From Corallium rubrum (lineage: Eukaryota; Cnidaria; Anthozoa; Scleralcyonacea; Coralliidae): a DNA stretch of 64,000 bases. How positions within the stretch are numbered: position 1 is the first letter of the stretch; the number at the start of each line of letters is the position of its first letter. The translations under genes were made by a program, and so were the position numbers. The DNA is taken from contig OZ035999.1 in assembly GCA_964035015.1 (NCBI GenBank), positions 17,479,179-17,543,178 of the forward strand. Reading direction: 5' to 3'. The notes beneath the pieces were generated by a model. The model was given only the letters and a program-made list of their open reading frames with translations, ran no database searches and was not told the DNA's origin. Shown one piece after another: positions 51,156 to 63,828 of the stretch.

Positions 51156-51634
51156 TCAACAAAGACAAATAGTTTTGCTGTCACTACTCTGAGTTTCACG
51201 CACTTCGGCGATCGTCAGGCAACTGACAGATTATGTTTAATTATTCATGTATATACATTTACAGGGGGTTTTAAGTTACATGGCGGCATGAGCTTGCTTG
51301 GGTTTGTTTAATGATTCCCCATTTGATGGTAAATTCTCTCTTGTTGTCTCTCAATCGCCAGACGTGTTTGGATAGCTCGGTTTCGTTTTGGTATCGTCGG
51401 TTGTTTAGTGATTTACAGTGGTTCCTGTACCGTGTTTTAAAGGCGTTTGCTCATACATTGTTTTGTTGTGCCTTGACATACATACATAGCTGTATACTCG
51501 TATAGTGTGTCTGTTAAATAATTTGTGCATTATATATATATTGTATAGTCGTTACGTTACTAAGGTTGTACCATATACGTTCCGTGTTCTGTTGCGTCGT
51601 GGGTCATCGTTGGTGTTCACGTGTGTGTAGATTG

Positions 51635-51726
<92 letters not shown>

Positions 51727-51853
51727 CTGTATGCATGAAACAAGGATATATAGAAATGTGGAAATAATTCTACAGCTATAAATAATATAAGTCGTATAAA
51801 TACTAAATTGTAATTACATATAATATATTTGTATTAATATATAGATTGTTCAC
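50119..51853. other. TPPP to CEP72 intergenic region with TA and CATA microsatellites
   Basis: This is the tail-to-tail spacer. It holds (CATA)n at 51029-51118 running into (TA)n to 51150, and a pure (AT)n of about 85 bp at 51638-51722. I see no gene. Short Tyr/Ile/His-rich frames are repeat artefacts. Confidence 0.7.
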
Positions 51854-54800
51854 TTAGCTATGAGTCTTGTGATGTCCCTTGTCCGCACTTGGTATCCAAT
51901 CAATTGACTTTTTTAGTTGCTTAAAACTCCAGTGAAGTTGATTCACTTCACTTTGGTGTCGGTCTTTCTCCTCAGCCAGTTCAAGCAGTAAGTGGTCATT
52001 TGTGGCTACCAAAGATCTAGGTGAAGAATATTGGTCATTTAAATTTAAGAACGTGGCTTGAAGGTCAAAAATATGTATTTGGTAAGTTCACTGGTGTAGT
52101 AATTTTGAAAAACAACGTTGTCTAAGCCGAGAAAATCAAAGCTAAAGTTTATGTAAATCAGGAGGATTTTTTATCAGAACCACCGACATGGTACTGATTT
52201 CTTGTGTTTTCTTCATGAATTATTAATGATTTTGAAGAGAAATGAAATGTTAATCACCCGTTTAGCGATTAACTGAAAGATTTTGAGTTGTTCGTTCGAA
52301 CTATGACAGTAAAGTTCAAAGAAAAGAGTGTATACCTGTGGCTTTCTTGCAGCATATTAGTCAACTCGTTTAATTGATAAAGATTTGCCCTTTGTTGTTC
52401 TAGTTGTTGTCTGAGCGTTTGGTTTTCTTGTTGAACAGTTTGGTGGCTTATTATCGCTTCGTCTAGGAAAAATCATACTTTGACATTGGTCACGGTTAAA
52501 GGTTAAAATTTAAAGGTAAGTTAAAAGTTAAAGTCAAAGGTTAAAGTCAAAGATTAAAGTCAAAGGTTAAAGTTAAAGGTTAAAGTTAAAGGTTAAAGTC
52601 AAAGATTAATGTCAAAGGTTAAAGTTAAAGTTAAAGGTTAAAGTTAAAGGTTAAAGTTAAAATTAAAGGTTAAAGTTAAAGGTTAAAATTAAAGGTTAAA
52701 GTTAAAGGTTAAAGTTAAAATTAAAGGTTAAAGTTAAAGGTTAAAGTTAAAGGTTAAAAGTTAAAGTTAAAGTTAAAATTAAAGGTTAGAGTTAAAGGTT
52801 AAAGTTAAAGGTTAAGGTTAAAGTCAAAGGTTAAAATTAAAGGTTAAAGTTAAAGGTTAAAGTTAAAGGTTAAAGTTAAAGGTTAAAGTTAAAGGTTAAA
52901 GTTAAAGGTTAAAGTTAAAGGTTAAAGTTAAAGGTTAAAGGTTAAAGGTTAAAGGTTAAAGGTTAAAGTTAAAGGTTAAAGTCAAAGGTTAAAGTTTAAA
53001 AGTTAAAGGTTAAAAGTTAAAGTTAAAGGTTAAAAGTTAAAGGTTAAAGTTAAAGGTTAAGGGTAAAGTTAAAGTTAAAGGTTAAAGTTAAAGGTTAAAG
53101 TTAAAGGTTAAAGTTAAAGGTTAAAGGTTAAGGTTAAAGTTAAAGGTTAAAGTTAAAGGTTAAAGTTAAAGGTTAAGTTAAAGGTTAAAGGTTAAAGTTA
53201 AAGGTTAAAGTTAAAGGTTAAAGTCAAAGGTTAAAGTCAAAGGTTAAAGTTTAAAAGTTAAAGGTTAAAAGTTAAAGTTAAAGGTTAAAAGTTAAAGGTT
53301 AAAAGTTAAAGGTTAAGGTTAAAGTCAAAGGTTAACGTCAAAGGTTAAAGTCAAAGGTTAAAGTCAAAGGTTAAAATTAATAGTTAAAGTTAAAGGTTAA
53401 AAATTAAGAAGCTATCTCAACTAAACAATTTTTTCTTTCCTATTTATAACCTCACCGGATTGTCTTTGTCTTTTATTAACTGCGCTTTTCTGTGATTCCA
53501 CTGTGGTCTTCAGCGTCTTGTTTTCTTCCTGAACCTTTTTGAATCTAGCATGGAGGGTTTTCTGAGAAAAGTTAGCCACAAATTAATTTTATAAAGACAG
53601 CGTGCGTAAAACGAAGGTCGTAAATTGAACTAAATCTATATCTGCTTAGAGGAACCCTTAAATACATGAATTATTGCAGAATGAAACGGCCGGGAGAAAA
53701 TAGTAGTAAACCAAGGCCAACCGTGTTTGTTTACCAGCTTTGTAAACCAGAATATGCGTTTCTGATAATGATAATGGAATGGCAAATACCATATTTTCAC
53801 GGTATTTTCATGGTTACAACTTGTCATCCACCTGTATCAGAATGTATTCGCATGCATTCGTATCAGAAAGCCATTAACTACACATAAACCTTTATAAAAA
53901 CTATTTACTTAAATCACATCGACTCCCAACCCCAAATCCCTGCTGATGAGACCACCATAGAAGGTCGAAACGCATCCAGGGTTGTGTCCTAAGATCCTGA
54001 TTGCACTATACTATACGTTACAAATCCTTAATTATTTTTCTGTGCTTTTTCATGACTCTTAAACAGTATTTTTATACCGCATGTCGAACAGCGTGTTCCG
54101 TGTCGCCTTTCATACGCAACATAGCCGGAGGCTAATTGCGCCGTTCATTCAAATTCTCCCTCGTTCTACAACAATAAGCGACTAAAACTCCAATGTGGTT
54201 CCCATTAACTACACATAAACCTTTATAAAAATAGGTTATAAGTACTAGCAATTCGGCAAAATACTAACCAATTCTTCGTTTGTCGCTTCGAATTCCCGTT
54301 GTCTGTCTTTCTCTTTTTCAAATTCACTCCGTATCGCCATACACTCTTCTTGCTGCTGGGCAAACTGTTCCGATAGTCGAGTGAGTTCTTGTTCTTTTAC
54401 TAACATCTCCTGTCGTAGTTGTTTTACGGTTTTGTCTTGTTCAGGCTGTTCGTAGGTCGGTTGATAAGATTTCAAGAGATCTAGAGCCAGTTCTATAGTG
54501 AGATAATAGGATAATTATAGTCAGTCCATGTTCATTATTTATCGCCAGAGTACATATAGTACGGAACTTATATATACATAAGTAACTTTTAACAGCTCGT
54601 TGTAACACGATCTATTTTGATGACACAAATTCAAGGACTTTTCCATGACTTTCAAGAACTTTCTAAAATACATTCAAGGACCCATTTTGTTTGAAATCAG
54701 GTATTTTAGCATGGTTAAATTCTCAGAAAAAGAACAGGAGAAAAATTCCAGGACTTTCAAGGACGTCTATTAATTTTCAAGGACTTTCCAGGATTTTCAA

Positions 54801-57800
54801 AGATCGTGGGAACCCAGCTTAAAACGTCAGCAATTCGTTCTCTAAAATTTTTTTTAAAAGTTCACCATCTTATAATTAACTGTAGTACCTTTAAATTTGC
54901 TGTGATTGTGTAAAGATCTCGACCCGTTCCAGTATTTGTCAACTAAATCTACCAGCTTATGAAGAAGACGAAACTCCCTGCTGTCGTTGTTGGCAACTTC
55001 TGTGTGGTATATTTCTGGCTGTAATATAAAAACAACTTTACGTAAGCCATATATGAAAACTACACCTAAGAATTTTCAAGATTTATAGTAAATAGTGAGA
55101 ATTGCATAGTCCTGCAGTCAATTGATTAAGATTTTAAAAGTTTTATTGACATTTTTACTTAATATTAATAATATGATTAATAATAAGATAATTTTTCAAC
55201 GTTTTTTTAAAATTAAAGCCGAGTCGGATTTCTTTGTTCTCTATATGTTCGATATAATCTCCATGAAGAACAAAGGAGTTGGATTAGTTTTTGTTTTTTT
55301 TATTTAATAACTTTCCAGGCAAAGAAAGGACTCGAAGTCCAGTCAAGCTAAGCCCCGCACATATTACAAGACAAAATACACTTATATAAACTAGATAATT
55401 ATTACAGGATTAGATAAAATAAATAATCATATATACTAGAAAGTTAAATTCAGCGGCAACAAACTGCCTTGATATTTGTCGAACGACATTTCGAACAAAA
55501 TAGTCTTAAATGTTCTTATCCGATCACTATCAAATGTAGATTGTAAAAGTTCGTAGTTGTACTGTAAACATCCCTGGTTCAGTGTACTGAGTGTAGTAGG
55601 GATCAGTACGCTGGTAGTACCCCCAATCACATAAGCCTCTGTACTACAGAATCTGAAGCTCCGTCGCACAACTACTTGGTTAAATCAAGAATTTGTTACA
55701 GTTTGCCTTAGAACATAAAATGTGGGACTAATATTGACTCAATGTGCATGCTCACACACCATAGTCATAGTTGATATCTTTCTCACAAATCTTCCCTCAA
55801 CTACGGTCCTTGAGACGTAATAAAATTAACTCCAAATAATGCAATTTTAATAAAAACCTTCAAAAAATGTTTGACTAAAAAATTCCAATCCGAAGGGCTT
55901 TAAAGGAGAATCTCTCAATTGACGTTTCTCAGTCTCGCTACCCCCCTCCCCCTCCAGAGCACTTCCTGACTATTGTACCTTTCCACCCAGTTTTGAGTGA
56001 CCACGTTTCACCAAATCCTCACCGTCCGGCGACCTGTTCAAGCGTTCTTCTCCCAAGCTAAAAGCTGGACGTTGTTCGCCATCCACGGTAATGTCCTTAG
56101 ACCCGAAGCTACTAGAAGACGATTCCCTGAACTCACGACCCTTAATCGAGCCATTTGGTCCCACTGCCCCACCATAATCATCGCTGTCGTGTTCTGGCGC
56201 TTCGTAGAAAGCTGATGGTCTCGGGGTCGGCGTGAAGTTGCCCTGGGCAGTGTATGGTGCGTACGAAGGATCGATGACAGCCCCTTTCTTGGATCTTGAC
56301 GTGGCGCTAGCTGGGGCTGGTGGTTTTGTGTTGTTCAAAAGGTAGCCAGAGCCAGAGGGAGGTTCGTTTGCAGCTCGACCTGTGTGATACCGACCAGAGG
56401 CGGTAGTTGGTTCTTCAGTCCTCGCCCGTTCTTCGTTCCCTGCATGCATGTCCCACAATTCTGTATTTAAAGTGATGCGCATATTAAATAATATATATAT
56501 AAAATATTCCTTTCAGAATATTTAACAAGGGGGCAGGCAATACTTGCTAAGTGGGGGGGGGGGGGGGGGCAGGAAAGCGCCGAAGCAACCTCGTACCCAT
56601 GGTCTTATCGGGGAAGCGGAGATAAGACCCTGGGTACGAGGTTGACGCCGAAGACGCGACAAACTTCTAGGGGGGTCCAGGGCATGCTCCCCCGTAAAAT
56701 TTTGAATTTTAGAGTCTCTGAAATAGCATATCATGCTTCTTTTCTTTTTTTTTTTGCGGGGGGGGTAGGGGGTGGTATGGGGGTTGAAGGATATAAATAC
56801 CAAACAAAATACTCAAATATATGAATACACCATACCATACAAGGCATATATATGGGGATGTGTTATAAGTTTTATGTTCCAAAATTACTATATATTCAGA
56901 TTTCAGATTGAGATTGTATAAATACTAATCACACTATAACAGTATATTGTATACAGTATGTCTTAGAAGTATGTCTCTATAATCTTGATTCTAACTGTTT
57001 TAAAAATGGGGGTTCCAAATTTACAGGGGGGGGGAGATTTCTCAAGGGGGGAATCCCCCTTGCTCCTCTATCGGAAGAAACCCCAGCATACAATATGAGC
57101 AGCAGAGCTGTATGGGCATTTATATACATTTATTTATGAGGCTGAAGATTGTTCTCCGAGTGAACGAAACCATTCCGGGGGCAAGCAGAAACGGCGTTAC
57201 TTGACCACGGCTGAACACCGCTGCCAAACGTTTTGCGCATGTGCGACGTCCGAGCTCGTCCTCGGAAAAAGAGCGGGAAAACACTGAAATATTTGGCCTG
57301 GTCGGAGAGTCCGACACAAAAGTTAAAATTATAAGCATACTACCAAAAAGATAAGGTAGGTAATCTGTGCATGGCTTCCTTGTCAATATTGTAACATATT
57401 CTGAATTTACCCCTTGGTAATTTTCTTTACCCTTTTTTCAAAACAAAAATGAATAGTCGAGTCTTACTTCAGTAGTCTTCACTGTCTGGTTGTTGTCGCC
57501 ACGGCTAGTTCCCACTTCTCTTGCAATGTTTACTCAGCGAATTCACGCATGCGCAAACGTTTGGCAGCGGTGTTCCACGGCTGGGATTCGAATCCGCGAC
57601 CTTCGGTCCGAGGCTCTACCAACTGAGCTACACGGTCAAGGTCGGAGAAGGCCGAGGGAAGCTTTAAAGTGCTTGTATCACTTGTGGGGTTTTAACGTAT
57701 TTAAATAGAGCAGAAAAAATCATTTAATAAGTTATTTTGCCGTTTTTTATTTAGTCAAATAGTTCCTGACATATTGGCTTCTGAACATGCCAATTCTCAA

Positions 57801-60800
57801 AAATGTCCGTCGTTCATTTTAACACATTGGAGACCTGGGAATCAGGAAAGAGTCAATCTAAAACAACTACGTTTCGGCTTATTGATTCACAAAAATACAT
57901 ATATTTGACTGAAAAATCGAAATGTCGAGCTCACAAGTACGCACGAGAGTTCCAATTAAGATGTCCGATGTCGTCGTGAAGACCACGGAAGAAGACGGTT
58001 GGCTTAGGTTCCTAAGTCCCAGGCTATGGTGCCAGGCCCCGTGCTTAAAAATGAACGACGGAAATTTTTGGCGAAAAGCCGAAATTGGCATGTTTAAAGG
58101 CTTATATGTCAGGAACTATTTGACTAAATCAAAAACGGCAAAATAACTTATTAACTAACTTTTTATGCTCTATTCAAATACGTTAAAACCCCACAAGTGA
58201 TATAAGCACTTTAATAAATTTACTTGAGACCGAAAATCCCAGCCGTGGTCAAGTAACTTTTCTGCTTGCCCGGAATAGTTTCGTTCACTCAGAGAACAAC
58301 CTTCTAATCCTCATTCATCACCCAAGTGACAATACCCACAACACATTTATTTATGTATATTAATAAACTACCTTGTTTGTGATAATCTTGGACATCTGGA
58401 AATTTGTTTGAAGAACCAGTAATAAAATCAGGTCTGGAAAGGTCGCCATCTTTTTTAGCCATGGTATCAAGTAGTAGTATATCGTCGTTATCTAGAACTG
58501 GAAACATTCAGTATTTTCAAATTTAACTCATGAAATTTTTTTGTCATCCGTAGAATGTGTTTAATCTGAAGATGGTCTTTTTTGGCATCACATGTTTTGT
58601 TTCCTTTCACGCTTCCTTCGAATTAACTTGGTTTCGGCATTTGATAATAGCAACGATATCATATAACCTTCTTTGATAACTCATGCATGCGTGACGTCAA
58701 AATGTTTAAGTTGCATATGGCAAACAACTTGAAATATCTCAAGAACGGAGCAAGAAAATGAAAAACTGCAAAAATGTTACTTTGTCGTTTTAAGTGTTCT
58801 TTCAAAGGCCCTGACGAAGGGCCTTCGCTCGAAACGTTAGACTCCTACATTCTGTTTCGGCAGTATATCTAACCTTACTATATTTCGATTGTTGTTTCTA
58901 CACTGCCTACGCAGCACGCTACTTTTATTAAACTTACTAATTTTGTTTCATATAAGCACTAAGTATTTCACTCTGGCTGACACCAAACAATTTAACTCGT
59001 TAAGGGACAAGCTTACCGACGGAAGGGAATTATTAAGCTAAATACTGTTCATTTTAGTTATAAGGAACAGTATACCTGTTCTTGGACCAAGATTTCTGAC
59101 CAGTTCTGCGCGCGGGACACTTAACCTACATTGCAAAATAAGGAAAGTTAGATGAGTAACAAAAACATATATCAGTGATGTACCGTAAACTTTTTATGAT
59201 AACTACTGTAAGAAAAATTTAAAAACTAATTACCAATTTGATAAGCAGGACCGCTCAGCGATATATCAGGGAGTTCTCCACCGGAAACTTTGAAGTGACT
59301 TAAATGGGTTTTTTTGTACAAAAAATATAGCCCTATTGGTTCCGCGGTCCAACTTTTAACGTGAAAAGCTGGGCGGTAAACTGCAGAGTCGGACTGGCCC
59401 TACGTACCATTGTGCCAATGGCACATGCGCCCCCTTAGGATGCCGTTACTGCGCCCCTTTCCCGTTGTATAATATTATATTTGATATGTAGTGCAATTCC
59501 TATTTAAAAACCCGATTTTGGATTTATAGTCGTTTTACGTTTTAATCAGTATGGTACAGCTAATAGTATATTAATTCTTTGAACGTTTTCATGGCGATAA
59601 AGTAATATAAATAAGTTTAATAAGTTTACGTAAGCTTAGCAAAGAAATAGTTTACGTGGTGTTTCCACAAAACTTATTTATATTAATAGTATATTACTTG
59701 CCCCACACGTCCTTATTAAATATTCTGAAAGAAACCCTGGCGGCGCCCCAATACGAAGCCAGTCCGACTCTGGTAAACTGCTAAGAATAGTTTTGATAAC
59801 GAAATACTGATATATTGCTTTTTGACTCACGAAATAGGTCATGCACCTAAAGTTCACTTTGCTATTAAAAACACTCCTATGCATCACTCTACTTTTTTCA
59901 ATTTTCATACTTATCACTTGACTTGTGGTTCTGATCTTCTAATCTGTCATCAGTAAACTCAGTGGACTAAAGCAAAAGAAAATGTACAATACAGTAAAAA
60001 ATGTACAGTTCAATACAATTGTTTTGAAAGGAAATATTTCAGGTTCAAATACTTCGTACTTGGTCAGTGTCAAAATGCATCAATGCCGCTTTCCTTTCGC
60101 TATCCCTCACTGATCTATCATCTACACAAAATGAAAAAGTACAAAGGAAATGCAAAGACAAAAGTATTTTTTTTTATTAAAACAGTGAAAAAATTGACAA
60201 CCACATCTTTCTTTCTTTCTTTCTTTCTTCGCTGGCTTCCTTCCTTTCTCCCTTCCTTCCTTTTTTCCTTCCTTCCTTCCTTCCTTCCTTCCTTCTTTCC
60301 TTCCTTCCCTCCTTCCTTCCCTCACTCCCTCCTTCCTTCATTCCTTCCCTCCCTCTTCCTTCCTTCCCTCCTTCCCTCCCCCCTCCCTCCCTGCATTCCC
60401 TCCCTCCCTCTTCCTTCCTTCCTTCCCTTCCTCCCTCCCTTCCTTCCTTCCTTCCTTCCTTCCTTCCTTCCTTCCTTCCTTCCTTCCTTCCTTCCTTCCT
60501 TCCTTCCTTCCCTCCCTCCCTCCCCCCTCCATATCTGCAGATTTGACTAAAATTAATCAATTGTACATACCAAGCTTTTTAAGATTTGGCAACATGTGGA
60601 CCAAAAACAATCTGTGATCAGGCTCATTCTTTGTGACAGGATTCAACCTGATGTCAAGTTCCTAAAGAAAAAAATTGTAGGCCTGTAAACTATGGCTAGC
60701 TCAATTTGTAAAATTGAAGTCATGGTTTAAGCAGCTACACAAAAAACTGTCAGGCAATGAAGCTTTTAATTGGCTTGACAATTAAATAAAAAAGTCAGTG

Positions 60801-62970
60801 CTTGAATAGAAGTACCAGTAATGCTTTTATTCTTTTGGATATACATGTAAACATGACAGTTCAAACAAGCCACTGAAGTAATATTAGCTATTTAGAAGGC
60901 TAACAGACTTTATATTTTCTAGAGAAGGAATTATAGAGTCAGAATACTGTACCTTAAGATTGACCAATGTCCTCAGCTGATAAAGATCCTTCAAAGTGGA
61001 GATATTGTTGTAATATCTAATTTAAGTTAAGGTAGTGTATTGCTAAATGGCAAAGCTGGTGTATTTCAAAAAAGTTAAATATGTAAGGTAGAACACCCTA
61101 CATAGTTAATGGTTGAGGATTAAAATTTCTAAGTGGTACCCTATATATAAACTTATAATATACCATTTCTGAAACCAAGGTGAATGGTTGTGTACTACTT
61201 CTGACTACCAGGACTTGCTCGAAATGTTGACATCCCCAACCTTGTATTCCATATTTCAATAGCACACCAATCTTTCAGTGGTTGAAATAACTAGGTTTGG
61301 GTACACTGGCACCCCACCTCCCACCACATAGTTAGTGGGAGGATCCCACTGGCATCTGTCTAGAAGGCTACATTGGTCCATAATGTTTCCATCTCTCTAA
61401 ATTATAGCATGACATTTTCAAACTAGCAGCGTAATGTCTCACAGATAATCATTATATTATGCTTCAACATATAATATCACATCATTTTTCTGATATCTTG
61501 ATAGCCTTCTTCACAGCTGTGTTCACGCTAGAGGTAAAAGGGGGACTGAACACAGAACACAACTGCTCATTCTTGGTTAATAATCCCTTTTAGGGGAGGT
61601 TATCAATTGGGATGTTTTTCCTGTTCCCCCCCTGTTGCGTATCAGTCCTATTTATGTATGTATTAATTAATCAATGTATGTATTTATATGTATGTATTTA
61701 TGTTTTTGTGTATGTAATGTACTTGTGATGAATTTTATTAAACTAAACTAAACTTATTATTGGATACAAATTTAAAGTTTCGAGCATCTGCAAGTGACCA
61801 ATGCCCTGAAAGTGAATGAAAACTAAATATATAAGACAGTATTAATTTCAAATTTTGTGTCTTTTTTTATCAAAAAATATGATTTACCAGTACCTCTAAA
61901 TTACATATTGAATTTCGTGAAAGATCCAAATGTTTCAGCCTTGTAAAACTGTGAAGTGCTGTTCCAAGGTGTGAAATCTTCTCATGATATGAGCCAGGCA
62001 AAGACAGAGATTTTACATCATCTTTAAATAAGGAAAATGGTAGCTTGTGTAGAGCGTGAATACAGTGTACACCCTGTAGTTCAGTCTGTGAAAATTCCTA
62101 CGAAGTTTCTCAGACCTGAGAAGTAGATTCTGATTGGTCAAATGTGCATATGATTCAAAGGTTTATTTCACTGGATTACTTAATCTCACAAGGCTTGCCC
62201 GAGAACCAATCATAATTGCCATAAGACAGGGCAAAGCAAATGTGATTTGGTCAATCAGAATCTATTACCGTACTTTTCAGATCTAAAAAGCACCACATGG
62301 CTTCGAGAAGCTACCATGTGACTTTTCACGGAATTATGGTATTACAGAGTGTATATTCAGGCTGTAGACAGGGGCATAACAAGAAATACATACATTTAAA
62401 GAATATAATATAATAAACAAAAATTTGGGAATTGTTCATCAATAATTAAAATCAATCATTTTATATCGATTGTTTATTTGTTTTAATATTGATTTCTGTC
62501 AATTGCATAGGCCAAGTAACCAGGTTACATGGATGAAAGTAATATTAAGCTTATTTTAATAGTACTAACATTATTTATTTATAATTTATTATTTTAATAA
62601 TTTATTAAACTTTGCCACAAAACAAGTATTAAAATACTACACAAAGTGTCAGCAATACTCAGTACTCGTAGCAGGGAAATCGCAACAACATTTAGGCCAA
62701 TTACTGCGACTATTAACGTCTGACTTTAAAATCAGTAATAGTGAAACACTGAAAAACAATATTTTTAATTACACTCAATGAAGCCAAGGTCTAGTAATTT
62801 AGCACGCGATATATAAAGAATCTAGGAAATTTAAGCCTAAGATCTACTGATAGAAATACGTTGGAATAGTTTGTTAAACACTCAGCACACGGTGAAAATA
62901 TCTTACCTAAGTTATCGTGTTTTAAATGAACTCTTTGCCTTACCCACTTCTCGTCAATCTTTAGCGCCAT
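51854..62970 (-). CDS. CEP72: Centrosomal leucine-rich-repeat protein, CEP72/LRRC36 family
   Basis: Fifteen minus-strand exons: 62970-62907, 62021-61894, 61805-61768, 61016-60953, 60661-60571, 60121-60060, 59966-59911, 59119-59076, 58497-58372, 56460-55979, 55018-54889, 54492-54269, 53561-53456, 52462-52336, 52016-51854. All introns are GT-AG, with joined phases giving 1905 nt (634 aa; human CEP72 is 647). Leucine-rich repeats occupy residues about 22-128 (SLSLPGSYHEKISHLGTALH, LKHLDLSRNSICNLEGI, LETLNLYYNNISTL, ELDIRLNPVTKNEPDHRLF). An LRR cap follows (DDRSVRDSERKAALMHF). A long polar middle is followed by LLHKLVDLVDKYWNGSRSL (about 398-416) and a Gln/Glu-rich coiled coil (429-610). Family members sit at centriolar satellites and the centrosome and help microtubule organisation. 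LRRC36 is the alternative name; the length and C-terminal part favour CEP72. Confidence 0.92.
52490..53402. repeat. GGTTAAAGTTAAA minisatellite in a CEP72 intron
   Basis: About 0.9 kb of GTTAAA-based hexamer and 13-bp units (AAAGGTTAAAGTT, AAAGTCAAAGGTT). It fills the intron between exons 13 and 14 (53455-52463). It contains no usable open frame. Confidence 0.92.
56586..56645. repeat. Minimal palindrome of the CAACCTCGTACCCAGGG family
   Basis: CAACCTCGTACCCATGGTCT and AGACCCTGGGTACGAGGTTG face each other across a spacer of about 20 bp. It is the same terminus motif as the elements at 7734-9545 and 24475-24993. It lies in a CEP72 intron beside a G-run (56554-56569). Confidence 0.6.
57110..58320. 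mobile_element. Nested inverted-repeat elements with a tRNA-like segment
   Basis: The outer arms at about 57125-57215 and 58235-58310 are inverted (GAACGAAACCATTCCGGG against CCCGGAATAGTTTCGTTC). Inside, 57663-58216 is a TTAA-bounded fold-back (TTTAAAGTGCTTGTATCAC against its complement). A tRNA-like block lies on the minus strand at 57576-57642 (TAGCTCAGTTGGTAGAGC, GATTCGAATCC) but lacks a pairing acceptor stem. A segment at about 57505-57575 repeats at 63829-63900. All of it is inside a CEP72 intron. Confidence 0.6.
58806..58925. repeat. Copy of the CGAAGGGCCTTCG dispersed repeat
   Basis: GACGAAGGGCCTTCGCTCG, ACGTTAGACTCCTAC and TTTCGGCAGTATATC are followed by CTACGCAGCACGCTACTTTT. It lies in a CEP72 intron. 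Family members are at 2283, 17053 and 38543. Confidence 0.6.
59384..59772. mobile_element. hAT-type MITE with perfect 8-bp duplication
   Basis: Termini CAGAGTCGGACTGGC and GCCAGTCCGACTCTG are perfect inverted repeats. GTAAACTG flanks both (59376-59383 and 59773-59780). The 389-bp interior is non-coding. It is inserted in the CEP72 intron between exons 7 and 8. Confidence 0.92.
60205..60533. repeat. CTTT/CCTT/CCCT microsatellite in a CEP72 intron
   Basis: Pyrimidine-only on the plus strand, with a pure CCTT core at 60436-60505. It lies between CEP72 exons 5 and 6. The serine/proline frame on the plus strand and its reverse are artefacts. Confidence 0.9.
62098..62345. repeat. Imperfect inverted repeat in CEP72 intron 1
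   Basis: GTAGATTCTGATTGGTCAAA is mirrored by TTTGGTCAATCAGAATCTATT, with outer CTGAGAAG/CTTTTCAG pairing. It is a small MITE-like fold-back. The rest of intron 1 (62345-62906) holds nothing that I recognise. Confidence 0.5.
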
Positions 62971-63828
62971 TTTCAAACTTCAAAAGTAGAAAAGAACACT
63001 CTAGTTCCCAGGAAATTATCCTTATGTCCGCGCTGTAAAGTTTGATCTGTTGCTATAGTTACAAAATGACGTCAAGATGTCTTGGAACTAGCCTGTGCAC
63101 AGCCTGAAATACCCCTTTTCATAAGATTTTTTTTCATAAAAATTTTGAGATTTTTTTGAAACGTCTAGATTTCGTAAAATATCTGGAGACTTCCAAGATT
63201 TTTAGGAAATTTTCTAGAAATTTTTAATAAAATAGGATTTTTATGGGATTTTCTGAATTTTTAATTAAGATTTCGGGAATCCCTAATTCTTGACGCCGAC
63301 ATTTATCCCAACTCATTCGAGGACACACGAACACCAAACGATTAGGGGTAGAGTTAGGATTAGGGTATTTCATTTGAAACATGGACCAACACGAAACATT
63401 CACAAACACTTCGACAGTTAGACCTGCCAACCCGAGCCCTCCATGCCACCCACAATCCTGGTCAAAATATTGACGACACTTACAATTATTTCATATTTAT
63501 GAGAATCGTAACTAAATTAAAGAACCCCCCCTTCCCCCCCCCGGACAATGTTGAATGGTGTCCCATAACAGGTTTAAAACATTTAGCATAAACTCAACAT
63601 TGTTTTGGGGGCGAGGGGGGTCATTGGATATGAAAACGTAGACGTTTTATAATTAGGAACGTCAAAGGCGACAAATTTATTAAAGTGTAGTCAATGGTTT
63701 TGGCCAGGATTGCAGTTGCTCGCGCACCTTCGCCTCTCCAAGAGCTTAAACCAGCAGTCTCTCGTTCCGTATGATATATAATCATATATGATGCATTTCA
63801 TCATACATGTGCATGTATGGGGGGTTTC
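62971..63828. other. CEP72 upstream region, no gene seen
   Basis: AT-rich sequence with a C-run near 63525-63542 and G-runs near 63606-63620. It is presumably the CEP72 promoter side. No motif is strong enough to call. Confidence 0.35.

Noticed and set aside
57576-57642. Functional tRNA gene on the minus strand
   Set aside because: The D and T arms look right, but the acceptor ends do not pair and the block is embedded in a nested repeat.
61894-62090. Longer CEP72 exon 2 starting at about 62085
   Set aside because: Upstream acceptors give the wrong phase. The AG at 62022 restores phase with exon 1 and yields the conserved DDVKSLSLPGSYHEK block.
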